From: Floccularia luteovirens
Lineage: Eukaryota; Basidiomycota; Agaricomycetes; Agaricales; Squamanitaceae
Assembly: GCA_009739215.1 (NCBI GenBank)
Contig: VSJF01000010.1
Location: 1,116,001-1,180,000 of the forward strand
Length of the DNA stretch: 64,000 nucleotides
Direction: 5' to 3'
The position numbers and the translations under genes were made by a program. The notes under the pieces are model-generated. The model was given only the letters and a program-made list of their open reading frames with translations. It was not told the DNA's origin and made no database searches. Every line of letters starts with the position of its first letter. Within the stretch, counting starts at the first letter, position 1. Positions 47,367-60,167 of the stretch are shown piece after piece.

Positions 47367-50300
47367 CTACCAAAGCTGAACCTGTATTATATATAGAACA
47401 TGGTTTCTCTCAAATCAGGATTTAACTATGTTTGAGGTCAGAAAACAACAATTTACAAGAAATTCAAAGTAAATTGACTCACGCCCCCACCCCAATGTCT
47501 TTTGGCTGCATCAAAAACGCGCGCTCTTTCCTGATCTTGCTCCAACCTGGACAAACGAGTATACTTGGATAGGGATAGCTTGTCATCCGTGACTAAAAAG
47601 TCATTCAAGTAGCACCGTCCACGCTCGCATGCCAAGTCAGCGTAGTAGGCGGCAGGTATAAGACTGACGGCCTTCGTGGCGCGTGCATACAGGTAGCTCG
47701 CGTCATGAGTACCTTGTTGAATTTCATCTGCAGTCAATCCCATTTCATCATACACAACTGTATAATGCGTTGACTTGACATGACCTTGCAGGCCAGCATG
47801 CGCTTGTAAGTAGAAGTCAAAATCAAAACTAGAAAAAGAGGTAGTGAGAATTCCGTTAGACTTAGAATAATAAGAAATCTAATTAACTTACACTCCTGTA
47901 ACACCTCTATCGACTACAGTTCCGGGTCGTGTATTGCCATTCCTGTCTGCGAATTGTGAATTTGTCGGGAAGAATCTGTTCAAAAATATTGAATTAACAT
48001 TGAATGCTACTGAGTAAGACCGGAAAATTTACTTCGCGTGATGTCGTTTCCTGTTGAAAACAATGATTATTATTATTACATTGAATTATTTTAACATTCC
48101 TTTGACATTTCTCACTCACCCACATACTATAATAGCTAGTTGAGGCCTATATGTCACTTTGCGATCCTTAGTATTCATCTTCTCGAAAGCATCCAAGATC
48201 TGAGGCAACTCGAGTTGGATCACCGTTTGATCAAATTGCCCCTGTCAGTGAGTATATCAGCAATCAAAATCTGACATCACGCCTAATCCTTGAATATGGC
48301 AAACCTCTGAAACACCATCTCGATACACAAATATTCTCTCCGGAAGAGTTTTATTCTTCTTTTCATACACGTGTAGACGCTCACGGAGCATTTCACTCAA
48401 TTCATGAAGCATCTGTAACGTAAAATGATAAATGGATAAGCATCCCCTTAACTGTGAACTTATCGTACCTCGTTTCTGCTGCCCTGTATCCTGATGCTCC
48501 CGGGGAATTGTACAAACGAATCGTCTACGCTGGCGACTACAGCGGAAATGGATGGTGTTCCAGGCTTGCTGCCTGGTCCGGGGTGTGTAACGTCGATACC
48601 AACCATCATCGTTTTCTTTTTCCTTAACCAACTCGTAGCTCTGTCGTCCAACTAAATAAAGCTGTACTTCAAATATTGTTTCTGTAGACACAGATAAATA
48701 CACATACCAGATGGTTCAGACCACCTAATTTGGTGTTAACCTTTAGGGCAACATTCGAGAAATATTGATCTTGCTTTCGTTCATCGCCCAGTGCTTTCGA
48801 AAGCTGCATATGTACCGTATGAATACCCAACTCGACATCGCCAATGCGCTTTTATGACGTATTTTGTTAGTTATACGTCAACAGTTGAGTAATAATGAAG
48901 ATATGCAAACCTTAATCCCAGGATAAATGTAGTTGTCCCTGTTCTCTAGCAACACGAGAACGAACGTGGGTTTCCCTTTTTCTTGCATCGTCGTTTTCAG
49001 TTTTTGACGAATAGTGTCCAAATCGGCAGCTCTGATTGTATCCGTACGTTTGCGTTCTAAAACAACTGGAAGCAAGCGCGGCTTTCCAGGTGGTACCGTC
49101 ATGCCACTCTTGCTTAATTTTGCCGCGAATCCGTCCACCAAGCCAATCAGATTCGGGTCTTGCGGACCTTGTATGATACCTTTGCCATCCTTAACGACAA
49201 GGACCCACCAGGATGTTACTACTGCTCCTCGCTGAAACTTCACATCGAGGATATTCCAACTACCCGCATTCGGACGAGTGTTGCCTGAGCGATATTTGAG
49301 CCCAGGTGGAGGCAGCTCACGCCCTGGGATAGTAGCCATGTCTGCAGCAATTGATAAACCAAATTCGTTGAGAGATCGAGCCGCAGGGGATAGACCAAGT
49401 GTAGGAAGTCCGCGAGAAACTATAGTTTCGGCATTGATACGTGGTACTTTGCAAGCATATCGAATCATATTTGCGGTCTCGGTTTCATTGAGTTTTCCCT
49501 TCAACTGGCAGCCTGGTAGTATTTCGCAAAGCTCGGCTGGAATCCATACTGGTCTTTTTTGAGAGCCAATATCTACCACAGGAAGCTCCACTGGATACTG
49601 GAGTTTGATACTGTATTCTGATAATGGATTAGTACAGCGTTGTATATCAAATGGATGAAAACACACTTTTGGAAAAGTACTTCTCAACCGACATGTTCGA
49701 GTCATTGAATTCTTCACAACTGAAACGGCAATTTCGGGCTGACTGCGTTCCAATGGCCTTGAGAGATTTCTTATAACCAAGGTGTATTGTCCTGATTTTG
49801 ATGCTTTCTGTCATCCTATTTGGTAATGAGGGCATTGCTCCTTGTGAATTACGATTAAATTCCATTAAGGCATCGGCCAAGTTCCCGGGCAGAACAAAAG
49901 CAGAAACACAAATATTTCTGATATCTACATAAGTTTAGTTGTAGGTGCTTGAAAGAAACACAACATACACATTGATCATGAGCTGTTTGAATACTGGGCG
50001 CACAGAAGTGGAAAAGCCCTGCCATGCAAAGACTCCAGGACTTAGGTTGTTCTTTTCTCCGCTATCAAAGAAATATTTTGGGATGTTTTTCCCGGTTCGC
50101 CTACCAGTTGTTGCTGCGTGTCGTTGGGAAATGAGATTATAAGCAGATATATGGGGCTGGATGTCAAAGTCTATTAAAGACAGGTCACCATCTAGGTACC
50201 TAACTCGCCAGTAAATAATATAATTTGAATGCCTCGCAACAAAAAAACTTACTTCTTCAGTATCTGTGGTTCCAGTGTCTTGTACAAAGTGATAGTGAGG

Positions 50301-50908
50301 GTATATATTTTTGCATTCGGATTAGGTCCAGTCTCGTCTTCATCATGGAACGGAATGCGAACTTTCAAAGGCTCCGGTAATAATTGTCGCGAGACTATGC
50401 GCTGACTGTAGTCATGAGCCAGGTGTGCGACATGAGGTTGAACAATTGGATCACGTTCCAATAGTTCAAATAGGCGCCGAACTATCGCATTAGGTGTTTG
50501 TGATGGTGAAACTTTGACACTGTAGTCATAAAGCGTTTGTGGGCTAGACGGAAGGCGTACAGGAAAAAAGTTGGCACGTAGTGTAATTGCTACACCTAAA
50601 GTGCCAAAACCGGGGCGCAATGGACGTTCAGGACCATGCGTCTTAGCAACAGTCCCAAATGAGGCAATAAGCGCATTTTGGGAGTTGTCGGTGAGGCGGG
50701 TGGGAAGTTGGGCAGGAGTATTTTCCATGAAGATAGTGGGACCGATTGGACCACGAAATCCACCACCACCACGCCCACCGCCTCTACCACCACGATCGTC
50801 GAAGCCACGTCCCCTACCTCCCCCACCACCTCTATTATCAAATCCCCGTCCTCCACCTCCCCGCCCGCCTCTGTCTCCCATTCCACGTTGTCCCCTATTT
50901 CCGCTCAT
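47367..50908 (-). CDS. Argonaute (QDE-2/AGO-like), RNA silencing effector
   Basis: The gene has many exons. Exon 1 (50908 to about 50252, donor GTAAGT) encodes an Arg-Gly-Gly-rich tail and then the N domain (RANFFPVRLP). Next come the linker and PAZ region (NICVSAFVLPGNLADAL, SVEKYFSK + EYSIKLQYPVELP, RPVWIPAELCEI), MID (PTFVLVLLENRDNYIYPGIK) and PIWI. The PIWI catalytic residues are all present: D in GIDVTHPGPGS (about 48594), the glutamate finger in GSRNE (about 48470), D in YRDGVSEG (about 48330), and D in AAYYADLACERGR (about 47638), giving DEDD. The last exon reads VQLW then TAG (47367-47369). It should bind small RNAs and slice targets in the cytoplasm. The gene looks intact. Confidence 0.94.
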
Positions 50909-51546
50909 ATCTTACTTTCTTGTCTATGAATTCCTTGATGTAAGCTGGGGTTACTAGATTATCCCAAAAGCCATGAACGAATGATAGCTTACAATGTTCG
51001 ATGGGATAACTGTCGGTCTACCGGTTGAAGAGATGACCCCACGATGATTGGGGTTTATTGTGCTTTTGGCGCGCTTAAGAGAATATGAGTCTGCGAGTGT
51101 GGCGCATATGCCAAATATGGGTTGAATATTGAATCCTTATTTTGGCTAAATATCTGATATTCTTCAAATCTTATGTGACTCTAAGCTTCCGCAGTTTACA
51201 CGAGTATCATTTCACAAAAAAGCGCCTACACATGTTTCTCACCTTTGAATCTACCACGAGTTAGAGTATATTGTACAACGCCGTACAGAACCACACTATC
51301 CACCTTGTCACGGATTCACGCGCTAAAACCAGTAAACGATTCAAATACTGCATCAGCCACATTCGAAAGGAAGAACCACGCATAAATGCATGAGGTGTAG
51401 ATCCCCAATGAAATAATGTGGATTGGTCGTACCTTATGCGTGCGCCACAGTTTTGAGTCAGATATACACATGACGAAAATCACGAGCAGCTATACACGCA
51501 AGCTATATCTGATCTCATCGAATCACACCGATAATCAACCTTGGAG
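50909..51546. other. Divergent promoter region, Argonaute / D-amino-acid oxidase
   Basis: About 640 nt between two head-to-head genes. Both promoters must lie here. No specific site can be named. Confidence 0.55.
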
Positions 51547-52993
51547 ATGAAGGAAGTGGTTATCTTGGGAGCTGGTGCGTTGTCAGATATGTCATTTGCT
51601 CATACTGGAGATTGTTTTACTGACATACTGAAGGTGTCATTGGACTCACAACCGCTCTGAAGATTCAAGAGAAAGGAGATTATAAAGTCACAATTCTCGC
51701 TGAAGTATTACCAACCGATCCGAGGACAATCAAGTACACTAGTCAATGGGCAGTGCGTGATACATAATTGAACTGTCTTGGCTATGCGATGAATATTGGA
51801 GTATTTAGGGTGCACATCATGTTAACAGTTCCGCAAAAGAGGGTACTTTACAGCATAGTAAGTTCGATGATAGGATTGTATAACAACAAATGAAATCCGT
51901 GTCAGAAATGGATACCGAGACATTTAAAATTATGTGGGAGTTATCTAAGCAAGGTGGCGAAGCTGAAGGTTGTTTTATGAGAATCCCGCAAACGGAATAT
52001 TACGAAAGTGAATATCCGAAACCTAGCTGTCTACAAGGAATGCCCCATGTCAGTCATCATATACAGATGCAAAATGATACACTCATCAAATTCACATAGT
52101 TCAGAGAGGTGCCTAACGATAAACTCATCCCTGGAAGTACTTGTGGAGTTTCGTTCGATACTGTTACAATTGACGTTCCAAAATACCTGACATATCTATT
52201 TTCCCGCTTCCTTGCAAATGGTGGAAAGATCACCCGGGGATCCGTACAGCACATTTCCCAAATCTTGGAAGGCGGTTCAGGCATCTTTTCTGAAGAACGG
52301 AAGTCAACTCCTATCGATGGTATAATCGTTTGCGCTGGTCTCGGAGCACGCACTCTGGGAGGAGTCGAGGATTCCAACGTACATGCTCTCAGGGGTCAAA
52401 CCGTCATTTTGAAAGCACCATGGCTGAAGTTCGGAGTAACATTATCCAGCAAAGCTTCTTGGACCTACATAATTCCAAGGAGGAGCGGCGACGTTGTTGT
52501 AGGTGGAACGAGGGACAAGGATGACTGGTACGTACACCTGTCCCAGTTCTTATTTACATTCATTCTCAGAATGAGAGCTTCATAGGTACCCATTGCCTCG
52601 ACTCGAAACCACTCGTGACATCTTAACCCGTGGTCTCATCCTATGTCCTGAACTTGCTCCTCCTGATGCTCGCAGAGACCGACAGCCCACCTTAGAGGAC
52701 GTTCTCCCCAACGTGGTTATGGAAGGCTGTGGCATGCGACCTATGAGAGAGGGTGGCATTCGGCTCGACTTTGAGATCAAGGAAAACCCCAAGGGAAAGA
52801 AAATACCTGTGGTATACAATTATGGGTAAGAATTCTATTGTTTCAAATGAAGTTGTTGATATAGCGTTTCAGGCATGAGGGTCATGGCTACATTGCTTCA
52901 TTTGGTTCGGCCAGAGTTGCGACGGAACTGCTGCTAAAGGCCTTTGAAGAAATCTCTTCTGGCAGTTCGAACAAGCCCCAAAGGGTTGAGTAA
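51547..52993 (+). CDS. D-amino-acid oxidase (FAD-dependent)
   Basis: At least seven exons join in phase. The N-terminus (MKEVVILGAGVIGLTTALKI) is the Rossmann FAD-binding motif GxGxxG, with an intron inside it (51576 to about 51630). Downstream, family landmarks follow: SQWAGAHHV, GIIVCAGLGARTL, RGQTVILKAPW, TYIIPRRSGDVVVGGT, GMRPMREGGIRLDFE (substrate-carboxylate arginine) and YNYGHEGHGYIASFGSA near the C-terminus. The reaction is oxidative deamination of D-amino acids to 2-oxo acids with release of ammonia and H2O2. D-aspartate oxidase is a close alternative. The protein ends ...PQRVE, without the canonical SKL-type peroxisomal signal expected of many fungal homologues. No disabling change is seen. 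Confidence 0.9.
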
Positions 52994-53856
52994 TGCATGG
53001 CGATATGGAATAAGAATTAATTTTGATTCCTTGTATATGTCGTAAAGGTCAACGGATCCACACAGATTCTGGTTTATTACTTGTGAACCCGACTCGTTTA
53101 TGAAACTTACTTAAGCTCAAGCTATCAACGACCGTTCGCATTAAGACCAACGCTGTTCTGTTAAAGTGCTCATATAAGACAAAATTGTCGATGCAAGATT
53201 GACTTTTGACCCTGAAAAACCAGCGTATTCCATACTGTTTTCCAGATATGCAACCTTTTGCGCCCACACGGAGTCCATCTATCACCGGTTATGCGGGATT
53301 TCAGCATGTTGTGACGAGCTATGACGGTTACAGTTGTTGCTGATGCATGATGCATTGATGGACAACATATGATTGCAATGTTCCCACTTGCTTGGCTGAA
53401 CGAACCGGGGCGGGGCGTAGCAGTGCGTAAGTTAATTTTATCGTGTATAGAAACAAAAGTATGAAGCTCAAAATTTGAATTCATTGTTAGTTTTCAAAAT
53501 GTCATGCGCTTTATGACTGAAGTCCTTACAGATTTAAATTGCGGCACCCGCCATGATCAATCAATGATTATGATAGACGAATTACCTACTCCATGCAGCT
53601 GTGCAATTCAACTCAAAGTAGGATCATCTCAACTGAACTCTCGTATCCTATTTAGATACATATGGGCGTATCATTATCTTTCTGCGTACTTCTGCGTCGC
53701 TTGGAACTGTCCACCGGAGACCAAAGATCGGAGACAGTGGATGCTCACCAAACTAGGATACTGATTATTTGGTCATATATAACAAGGTCAAGAGCAAAAT
53801 GAAGGGACATCACCCCCGCACTTGTTTTCGATAATCCAAGTCCTACTAGTAATAAA
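52994..53856. other. Intergenic, no supported gene
   Basis: An 87-codon open frame at 53504-53764 shows no motif or splice-supported extension. Nothing else is supported. Confidence 0.5.
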
Positions 53857-55365
53857 ATGGCCGAAATGTCTGAGATACCTGTGACGTGAGTGCATTCTTC
53901 CTTGACAAAGTGCAATATGACTTGACGATAGTTTGAACGACCAGAACCTGTGGGCTTTCGTACTATGAACTAATCGGATGTGTTTTACTTGGCTTCGATT
54001 TTTGTACGTTTCGCGAAATGTCCAATTACATTCCCATGCCGAACCATTTTAGGCCTGACTTTTTCACAAGAGGTACTGCTCAAATCTTGAATAACCATGG
54101 ATCTACCTGACTGAATGCCTTGAGGTTGAGCGAGTATGGAAACAGAAACTAACGGGACCTGTACTCCTTTTCTTGGTGAACCGTTATCTGGGCCTTATTT
54201 ACCAAATCATATGTCTCGCGCTAGGTAAGAGGTTACGCATGTATGTTGTTGATTATGTTGTTAAGTCCAATTTTTCAAGTTGTTAATGCAAAGGTCCCCA
54301 CTCTGTGAGTAACCCTACTTGCTGGCTGGTTGATTTTCCGATTATCAAGTTTGGAAGGAATGTTCCGATCCAGAATTTCAAAGAGGTTACAGCGATTGTT
54401 ATTGTCATTGGTACGTCTATGGATTCAACATTTTTGAACGCTAGTCTCAAGCTAGGATCATATGTATATAGTTTGCGAACGTATGTTTTGTAAATCTGAA
54501 TCAGAGGCTGGATTATCTTTTTGATGATCACAATCAGTCATTATGACTATAAGAGTCTATGCTCTATATAGCTGCAACAATACCCTTCTTGGCTTCCTGC
54601 TCACCCTGATAGCGGTGCAACTAATCCTTACGGTGTGCTTTGATTTTGTACCTGCTGTTGCTGAAACGCTTGGTGAACTGCATAGTGAGTCACTATCAAG
54701 TTCACGAGTTTGACATAGCCAACATTTGTCTGGAACTTGTCAGAATTCTCCGAAGGCCCAAGTGGATTTACAACTAACTCATGTGAGTCTAGAATTATCG
54801 GTTGTAAGTATGACGTTCACGGAAGTGTACTGTGAAGTTGTCTTGTGGACCAGTGCCCTCTTTATAGAAATCAATGTCTTCGTATTAACTTTACGGAAAA
54901 CTCACGGATGCTTGGGGGATGGTCAAAATGCACCGTATGTCTCACTCCTCAACCTCTCATCGCAAATGATATAATAAGAATTTACTAGATTATTGCACCT
55001 TTTTTTCAGGGACGGGATCATGTACTTCCTTGTTATATGCGCCTCCAACCTGATGAATATTCTTGTCAACACACTGTTGGTGAGCTGTTGGAGCCCTTGT
55101 GTTATTTGCCATCCCAGGTCTGACTACCTTGAAGTTGAATTTGGGAACGTTACCCGAATTCTCATTATCATCACAATTTTGTACATCGATCACATCACTC
55201 TTTGTGTCTCGTCTCGTACTCAATATTCGCATTGGAAGTGAAACGGATTTATACCACAGCGAGCATCAAAGAAGCATCTTAGCTTTTGCAGTTGGTAACC
55301 TAGGTGAAAGCATGGATGAATTATTTGATGAGAATATAGACGAAGTTGATAATGAGGAAGGCTGA
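53857..55365 (+). CDS. Multi-pass membrane protein of DUF6533-like fungal family
   Basis: Short exons give a pattern typical of a mushroom-specific seven-helix family. A short start (MAEMSEIPVT) precedes a region with YYELIG. Next come VWKQKLTGPVLLFLVNRYLG (the DUF6533-type NRYL motif, about 54135-54215), a helix ending IMTIRVYALYSCNNTLLGFLL (about 54540-54590), LRDGIMYFLVICASNLMNIL (about 55010-55065), and VSRLVLNIRI with an acidic tail ending at 55363-55365. Several helices are evident. Intron joins at about 54230-54420 and 55080-55130 are not certain, so one or two exon ends may be off. Family members are integral membrane proteins of unknown role. No substrate can be inferred. Confidence 0.7.
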
Positions 55366-56404
55366 AAACATCAGTCGGACATGTGAGATTTCTCATTAAA
55401 TAGAGTGTAGGGTTATCAGTTAAGTAGTAATTAGAACTCTTGATGGCCTTAACCATAACCGTAATCAATTGTGACTGTCAGCTCTGTAAGGACAATGAAT
55501 TCCAAAACAGATGATAGATTTAGGGTGGCTGTTTGAAATTTCTGTCGACATATTTATGCGATACGTTATGACGGGAATAAGGTGCCATGATGTTATGTTA
55601 AGCGTCAACCTCATATTTCCTTCTCCATTTACATAGTTGACTTCCTCCGGCACGGCAGTAATATGGCCACATCCTTTACAAGCCTCTCGGTCAACTCAAT
55701 CTAAGTTCTTCGGGTATCTAGTTAGGAGATCTTTCGCTACCATACACTATAGCTCCTCCCATCTGATATCCCTAGTCGTCTATCTATTTTCGTGATGGCG
55801 GTGACGTTTACATCGTGTATGTCAAACCAGCTGACAAATATTCATGTCACTCTCTCTGATATACTTATGTTTTCATCAATGGTGATGTAAGGTGGTCGTC
55901 CGTTTCGCGCGGTCTCGTGCGATGTCACCGGTTTTTTTTTCCAAATTGATGTCGGAAAGGTATGGACGTTTGACCAAATCTGTGTCATTGCTTATTAGGC
56001 CAAACAGACTCTCTCGCAACCTTATGTCCCTATCTTACCTTCATGTCGTTGCAGGTATGGAAATACTCTTTGAGGTTGCTTTCATTCAAAATTTTCGTTT
56101 TCGAAGGAAGCAAGATCACAATTGAGAGTAAGCATGGCAATAGGTGGCACTGGCATCATCCGGATTAATTCTGGAAAATCTCGTGCTTGCTCCAATAAAT
56201 ATGTGGGACATAATCATCTTTTGCTATCTGATCAATCATCAATTCTGTTTTGTCAGAGTGCTTTTTTTGTCACCGACCCTGACGATTTTCAAGCATGAAA
56301 CTTTATGTCACCCTTGGTTGTAAGTAGGGACTTGACATATAACCTAGTCTCTTGGAGCCGAACCTTTATAAAGTTGTTCACCGGATATCTTGATGTTAAC
56401 TATC
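55366..56404. other. Intergenic, upstream of MFS transporter
   Basis: A 78-codon open frame at 55892-56125 has no recognisable motif. The right end should carry the transporter promoter. Nothing else is supported. Confidence 0.5.
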
Positions 56405-58769
56405 ATGGAATCCTCTGGTGCCCAACAGCCAAAGGAAACTCTCGCGCCATCATCTAGCGATGTGTTCCCAAAAGCCGCTAATGATCCTCCTTCACAGACG
56501 GCGCAGACGTCGGAAAAAGTTGAAGATCTTCAAGAATTGAGAGAGAAAGATGATTCAACAGCCGTTGGGCACGACAAAACGCCAAGTGTTTCGGACAAGG
56601 TAACGGCAGTGCAGGGTGATAACTGGGAACATGATCCAGGTAACCCAAGAAACTGGTCTTTTGCTAGAAAATGGACATGTGTATCTGTGGTATGTAGTCC
56701 TTCAACTCATATTGCCCCTGGCTGACGAATACAGGTGTCTCTATATTCCTTTATCCCTCCCTTAGCAAGCTCGATGATGGCATCCGGTCTACCAGAAGTC
56801 GGCGATAAATATGGTATTACAAACTCGACAACACTTGCGTCAACTTTAACAGTGTTTTTGATCTCATTTGCACTCGGTGTGAGTATATGTTCTATAGTAT
56901 TCATTTTGGGATTATGTGAACTTCGAATCAATTAGCCTTTATTCCAAGCACCCTTGTCGGAGATGTATGGTAGAACATGGGTAAGTTCGCCTAAACACCT
57001 TCTTGACACTGACTTCGATAATTCTTTGAAATAATCTTAGGTGTTGCACATCAACAATATCTTGACTCTAGCATTCAATTTGGGGTGTGCTTTCTCTCCT
57101 AACACTGCTTCACTTATCGTGTTCCGTTTCTTGAGTACTATTGCCCGCTCTTATAATGAGAAGAGAACTCTGTACTCAAATACGTCTATTTAGCCGGGTT
57201 ATCTGGAAGTGCACCTATTGCAATCGGTTCTGGTTCGATAGGTGATATGTTTTCTGAAAGAGATAGAGCTTCTGCGATGGCTGTTTCCAGTTTGGGTCCA
57301 CTGCTCGGTATGTCGCGTTCATTGGAAATTTTTATTCAATTGACACATTTTGTCCAGGTCCCGCACTTGGTCCAGTTGCAGGCGGTTTTGTTGCACAAAC
57401 AGTCGGCATAAAATACGTGTTTATCGTTATTGCAGGTTTTTATAAATCTCAAAGAAACCGTACTCCACTTTCTCACAACGAATTTAGGCTGCTGCGGTGT
57501 GATATCCGCCATTGGAATCACTTTTTTGAGAGAAACATATGCCCCTGTATTACGGCTTAGAAGAGCGAAACGTTTGGGAACAGATCCAGAAATGTTTGCA
57601 CGGCTCGGACTGACAGAATCCAGTACAGGGAGTAAAAAGCAGTTGTTATGGTTGAACCTCAGTCGTCCGGTTGTTTTACTTTTTCGCAGCTTTATTTGCT
57701 TTATTTTGAGTCTTTACCAGGCTTTGTGAGTTGAGTTCTTCTCGGGTGTATATTGTTGACTCATAGAATCAATCTTGCAGCTTGTATGGTGAGTTCGCAA
57801 TATATATGCATTTCCATGATGTCAAAGTTTGATCAAACTATAGGCACATACTACTTGATGTTCGCTACCTTTCCCTCATTCTTCAGTGATACCTACGGGT
57901 TCGGACCAGGAATCGGAGGGTTGATGTATCTTGGATTGGGCATTGGTTTCCTACTTGCCACAATCCTCGGGGCAAAAGCAGGGAATTCGGTTTATATATA
58001 TGTAAGATTCTCCATCTTACTCGCTTGTTGCTATTCACACATGCGTAGCTTGTTGAGAAAAATGGTGGACAAGGCAAGCCGGAGATGCGCATGCCTGCCC
58101 TATTTTTCGGTTCCTTTTTCGTTCCAATAGGCTTATTGTGAGTATGATGGTTCCTAGTATCTCCTGATCGACTTACAAATTCTTTGTGTTCTAGCTGGTA
58201 TGGTTGGTCCGCCCAGGCTAAGCTACATTGGATAATGCCGGTCATTGGAACTGGAATTTTCTCATTTGGTGGGTGAACTTGTTCACTGGTTCAGAACAAA
58301 GTTTTCATCACCTTGATTGCATCCAGGAATGATGACTGTATAGTAAAGTTGATTTTCTTTCCAGTTCCTTATTTCAATGTTGAACATCTGCTAGCTTGCC
58401 TATCTATCTATATTTGGTTGATTCATTCAAATATGCTGCAAGTGCAACCTCGGCTGCAGCTGTGCGTCTCTTATCATGTTTCGGTTCCCTGATATTTCAA
58501 TGCTGAGACATCTGGTTATCTGATAGGTATTTCGTTCATTGCTAGGATTTGCTTTCCCGTTGTTTGGAAGTCAGATGTTTGATAAGTTGGGTCTGGGTGG
58601 TGGTAACTCTGTAAGGCTGAATATGCTATCTTCCCAAGGCTGAATTAACATTAACTGACGGTGGCTGTAGTTATTAGGGGGTCTTGCCATTGTCCTCGGA
58701 ATACCTTTCCCCGTATGGATTTATTACAAGGGAGAAGCCATCCGAGCACGCAGTGACCTTACACGTTGA
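56405..58769 (+). CDS. MFS transporter, DHA1 multidrug/proton antiporter type
   Basis: About a dozen short exons join in phase. A hydrophilic N-terminus is followed by the DHA1 signature DPGNPRNWSFARKW and then helices (SLYSFIPPLASSMMASGLPE, LTVFLISFALG). Motif A-like PLSEMYGRTWV follows, then FRFLTGLSGSAPIAIGSGSI, RASAMAVSSLGPLLGP (motif C-like) and a central loop LRETYAPVLRLRRAKR. The C-terminal half has GKPEMRMPALFFGSF, KLHWIMPVIGTGIFSFG, SFKYAASATSAAAVFRSLLG and FDKLGLGGGNSLLGGLAIVLG. It ends YYKGEAIRARSDLTR with TGA at 58767-58769. The ATG at 56405 has a better context (A at -3, G at +4) than the one at 56393. It should export small molecules across the plasma membrane using the proton gradient. 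It appears intact. Confidence 0.9.
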
Positions 58770-59206
58770 CGGCTGGCAGTTGATGTCTCGGGCATGGATG
58801 GAGGGACTGATCTCATGGCGTACTGCAAGATCCTGTTTAGTAATGATTCCATTCAAAACGACATAGACGGTAGAAGTTAATTTCTATGTAATGTATACGA
58901 TTTTCTACTTCGAGATAGAGGGGATCAGATGTCCAACTTTAATGTCGTACATGTCAAAACACGGGTGGACGACGGTTTCGGGGATATCATTAGCGAACCT
59001 GTATGTCGTTGCATATCTGGATATGAGGTTGGAACTTAAATAAATACTCTGATCCGCCGCTTTATACTGAGGTAGCATGTATCATTCACACCACTTGTCC
59101 CATACCAACGCAGCATCTGCCAAGAGTGTAAAGGTTTACGGCGGAAGGCAGATATTTTAATCCAGAAAATCCTACAGATAACTGGCATAGTTTCTGACGT
59201 TGCATA
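58770..59206. other. Short convergent intergenic region
   Basis: 3' regions of the MFS transporter and the NUDIX gene meet here. No gene seen. Confidence 0.6.
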
Positions 59207-60167
59207 TCAGCCCTGTGAGAGCTCTCCAAACCACCATTTACAAGGTCGATAAACATCCCCTTCTTTATCAAAGTCCGCTCTACCAACAAATGGTTTGTTT
59301 GCAAGTAACAAGGGAAGCCAGTACCGATCTGTGTCCCACATTTCACTGAAGGGTAGAACATCAGCGAGGAGAGTTCCTAACTCTTCATTCGTCGAAAGGG
59401 ATGAAGTGCCTGGTAAGGTGAACCATTGTGGACGCATTTCATCAGTTCTATTGATAAGCAAATTAAATGCGTGCCTCCGAAACGAAAGATCATTACATAG
59501 GTACTCAGTAATTGACCCAGTATATGTGTCGGCCCTATAGATCTCAATGTGAAATGCCCATTCATCTCCTTTTGTAAGAAATAAGAGGGTGCCAGCGTAT
59601 CTGAGAGGGGCCTGTATCCCAGCCTCTTCCTGTAGAGTAATGCCGATGATGTTCATAACGAAGACAATCCAATTGATTAAGGCATACCTCCAATTCACGC
59701 TTCGCAGCCTCCAACGGTGTTTCATTCTGTTCTACTTTTCCTCCTGGATCATGGTGAACATCAAAATGCAAAGCAGCAATAGAAATTCTACCGAAGCCGT
59801 TGAATCTGAAAACCAACTGAGTTAAACACAGTAATGAGGCGATCTATTTAGATGATCCATCCATCGTACTTATGTTTTCCGAACCCCCGTTTCTTATACC
59901 CCAGTAGAAGCTACAATTAAATAACATGAGCCAACAGATACGGACAGGTGGCTTGTCCTACGCGATGACCTTGTTATTTTGAACGATAAAAGCATTCGTA
60001 TAATACCGTTTTTGGTCAAAGTCCATCCATTCTGTGTTTAGTCGTCCCCCACTCGTGAGGAATTTGAGTTTGAGGTTTGCATCTAAACCAGGGGGACATT
60101 CTGCATCCATCGTTGTTGTGAGTTTAACGAATGATTTGGTTGTTTGGTCGTGTTGACTTGATCCCAT
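59207..60167 (-). CDS. NUDIX hydrolase, MTH1/NUDT1-like
   Basis: Six exons join in phase. The N-terminus (MGSSQHDQTTKSFVKLTTTM) leads into RYYTNAFIVQNNKLLLGYKKRGFGKHKFNGFGGKVEQ. The NUDIX box follows: GGKVEQNETPLEAAKRELEEEAG, matching GX5EX7REUXEEXGU, and it appears only after removal of two introns that split it. The C-terminal part has DEMRPQWFTLPG, WDTDRYWLPLLLANKPFVG and ends FGELSQG at 59207. The layout and the LLGYKKRGFGKHK-type segment match the MTH1 group, which hydrolyses oxidised purine dNTPs such as 8-oxo-dGTP. The substrate is inferred from family, not shown. The protein has a longer N-terminus than human MTH1. Confidence 0.88.

Noticed and set aside
39423..58769. Possible secondary-metabolite cluster (P450 plus MFS transporter plus oxidase)
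   Set aside because: No backbone synthase or terpene cyclase is present, and the genes are separated by NLR and Argonaute genes. Proximity alone does not support a cluster.
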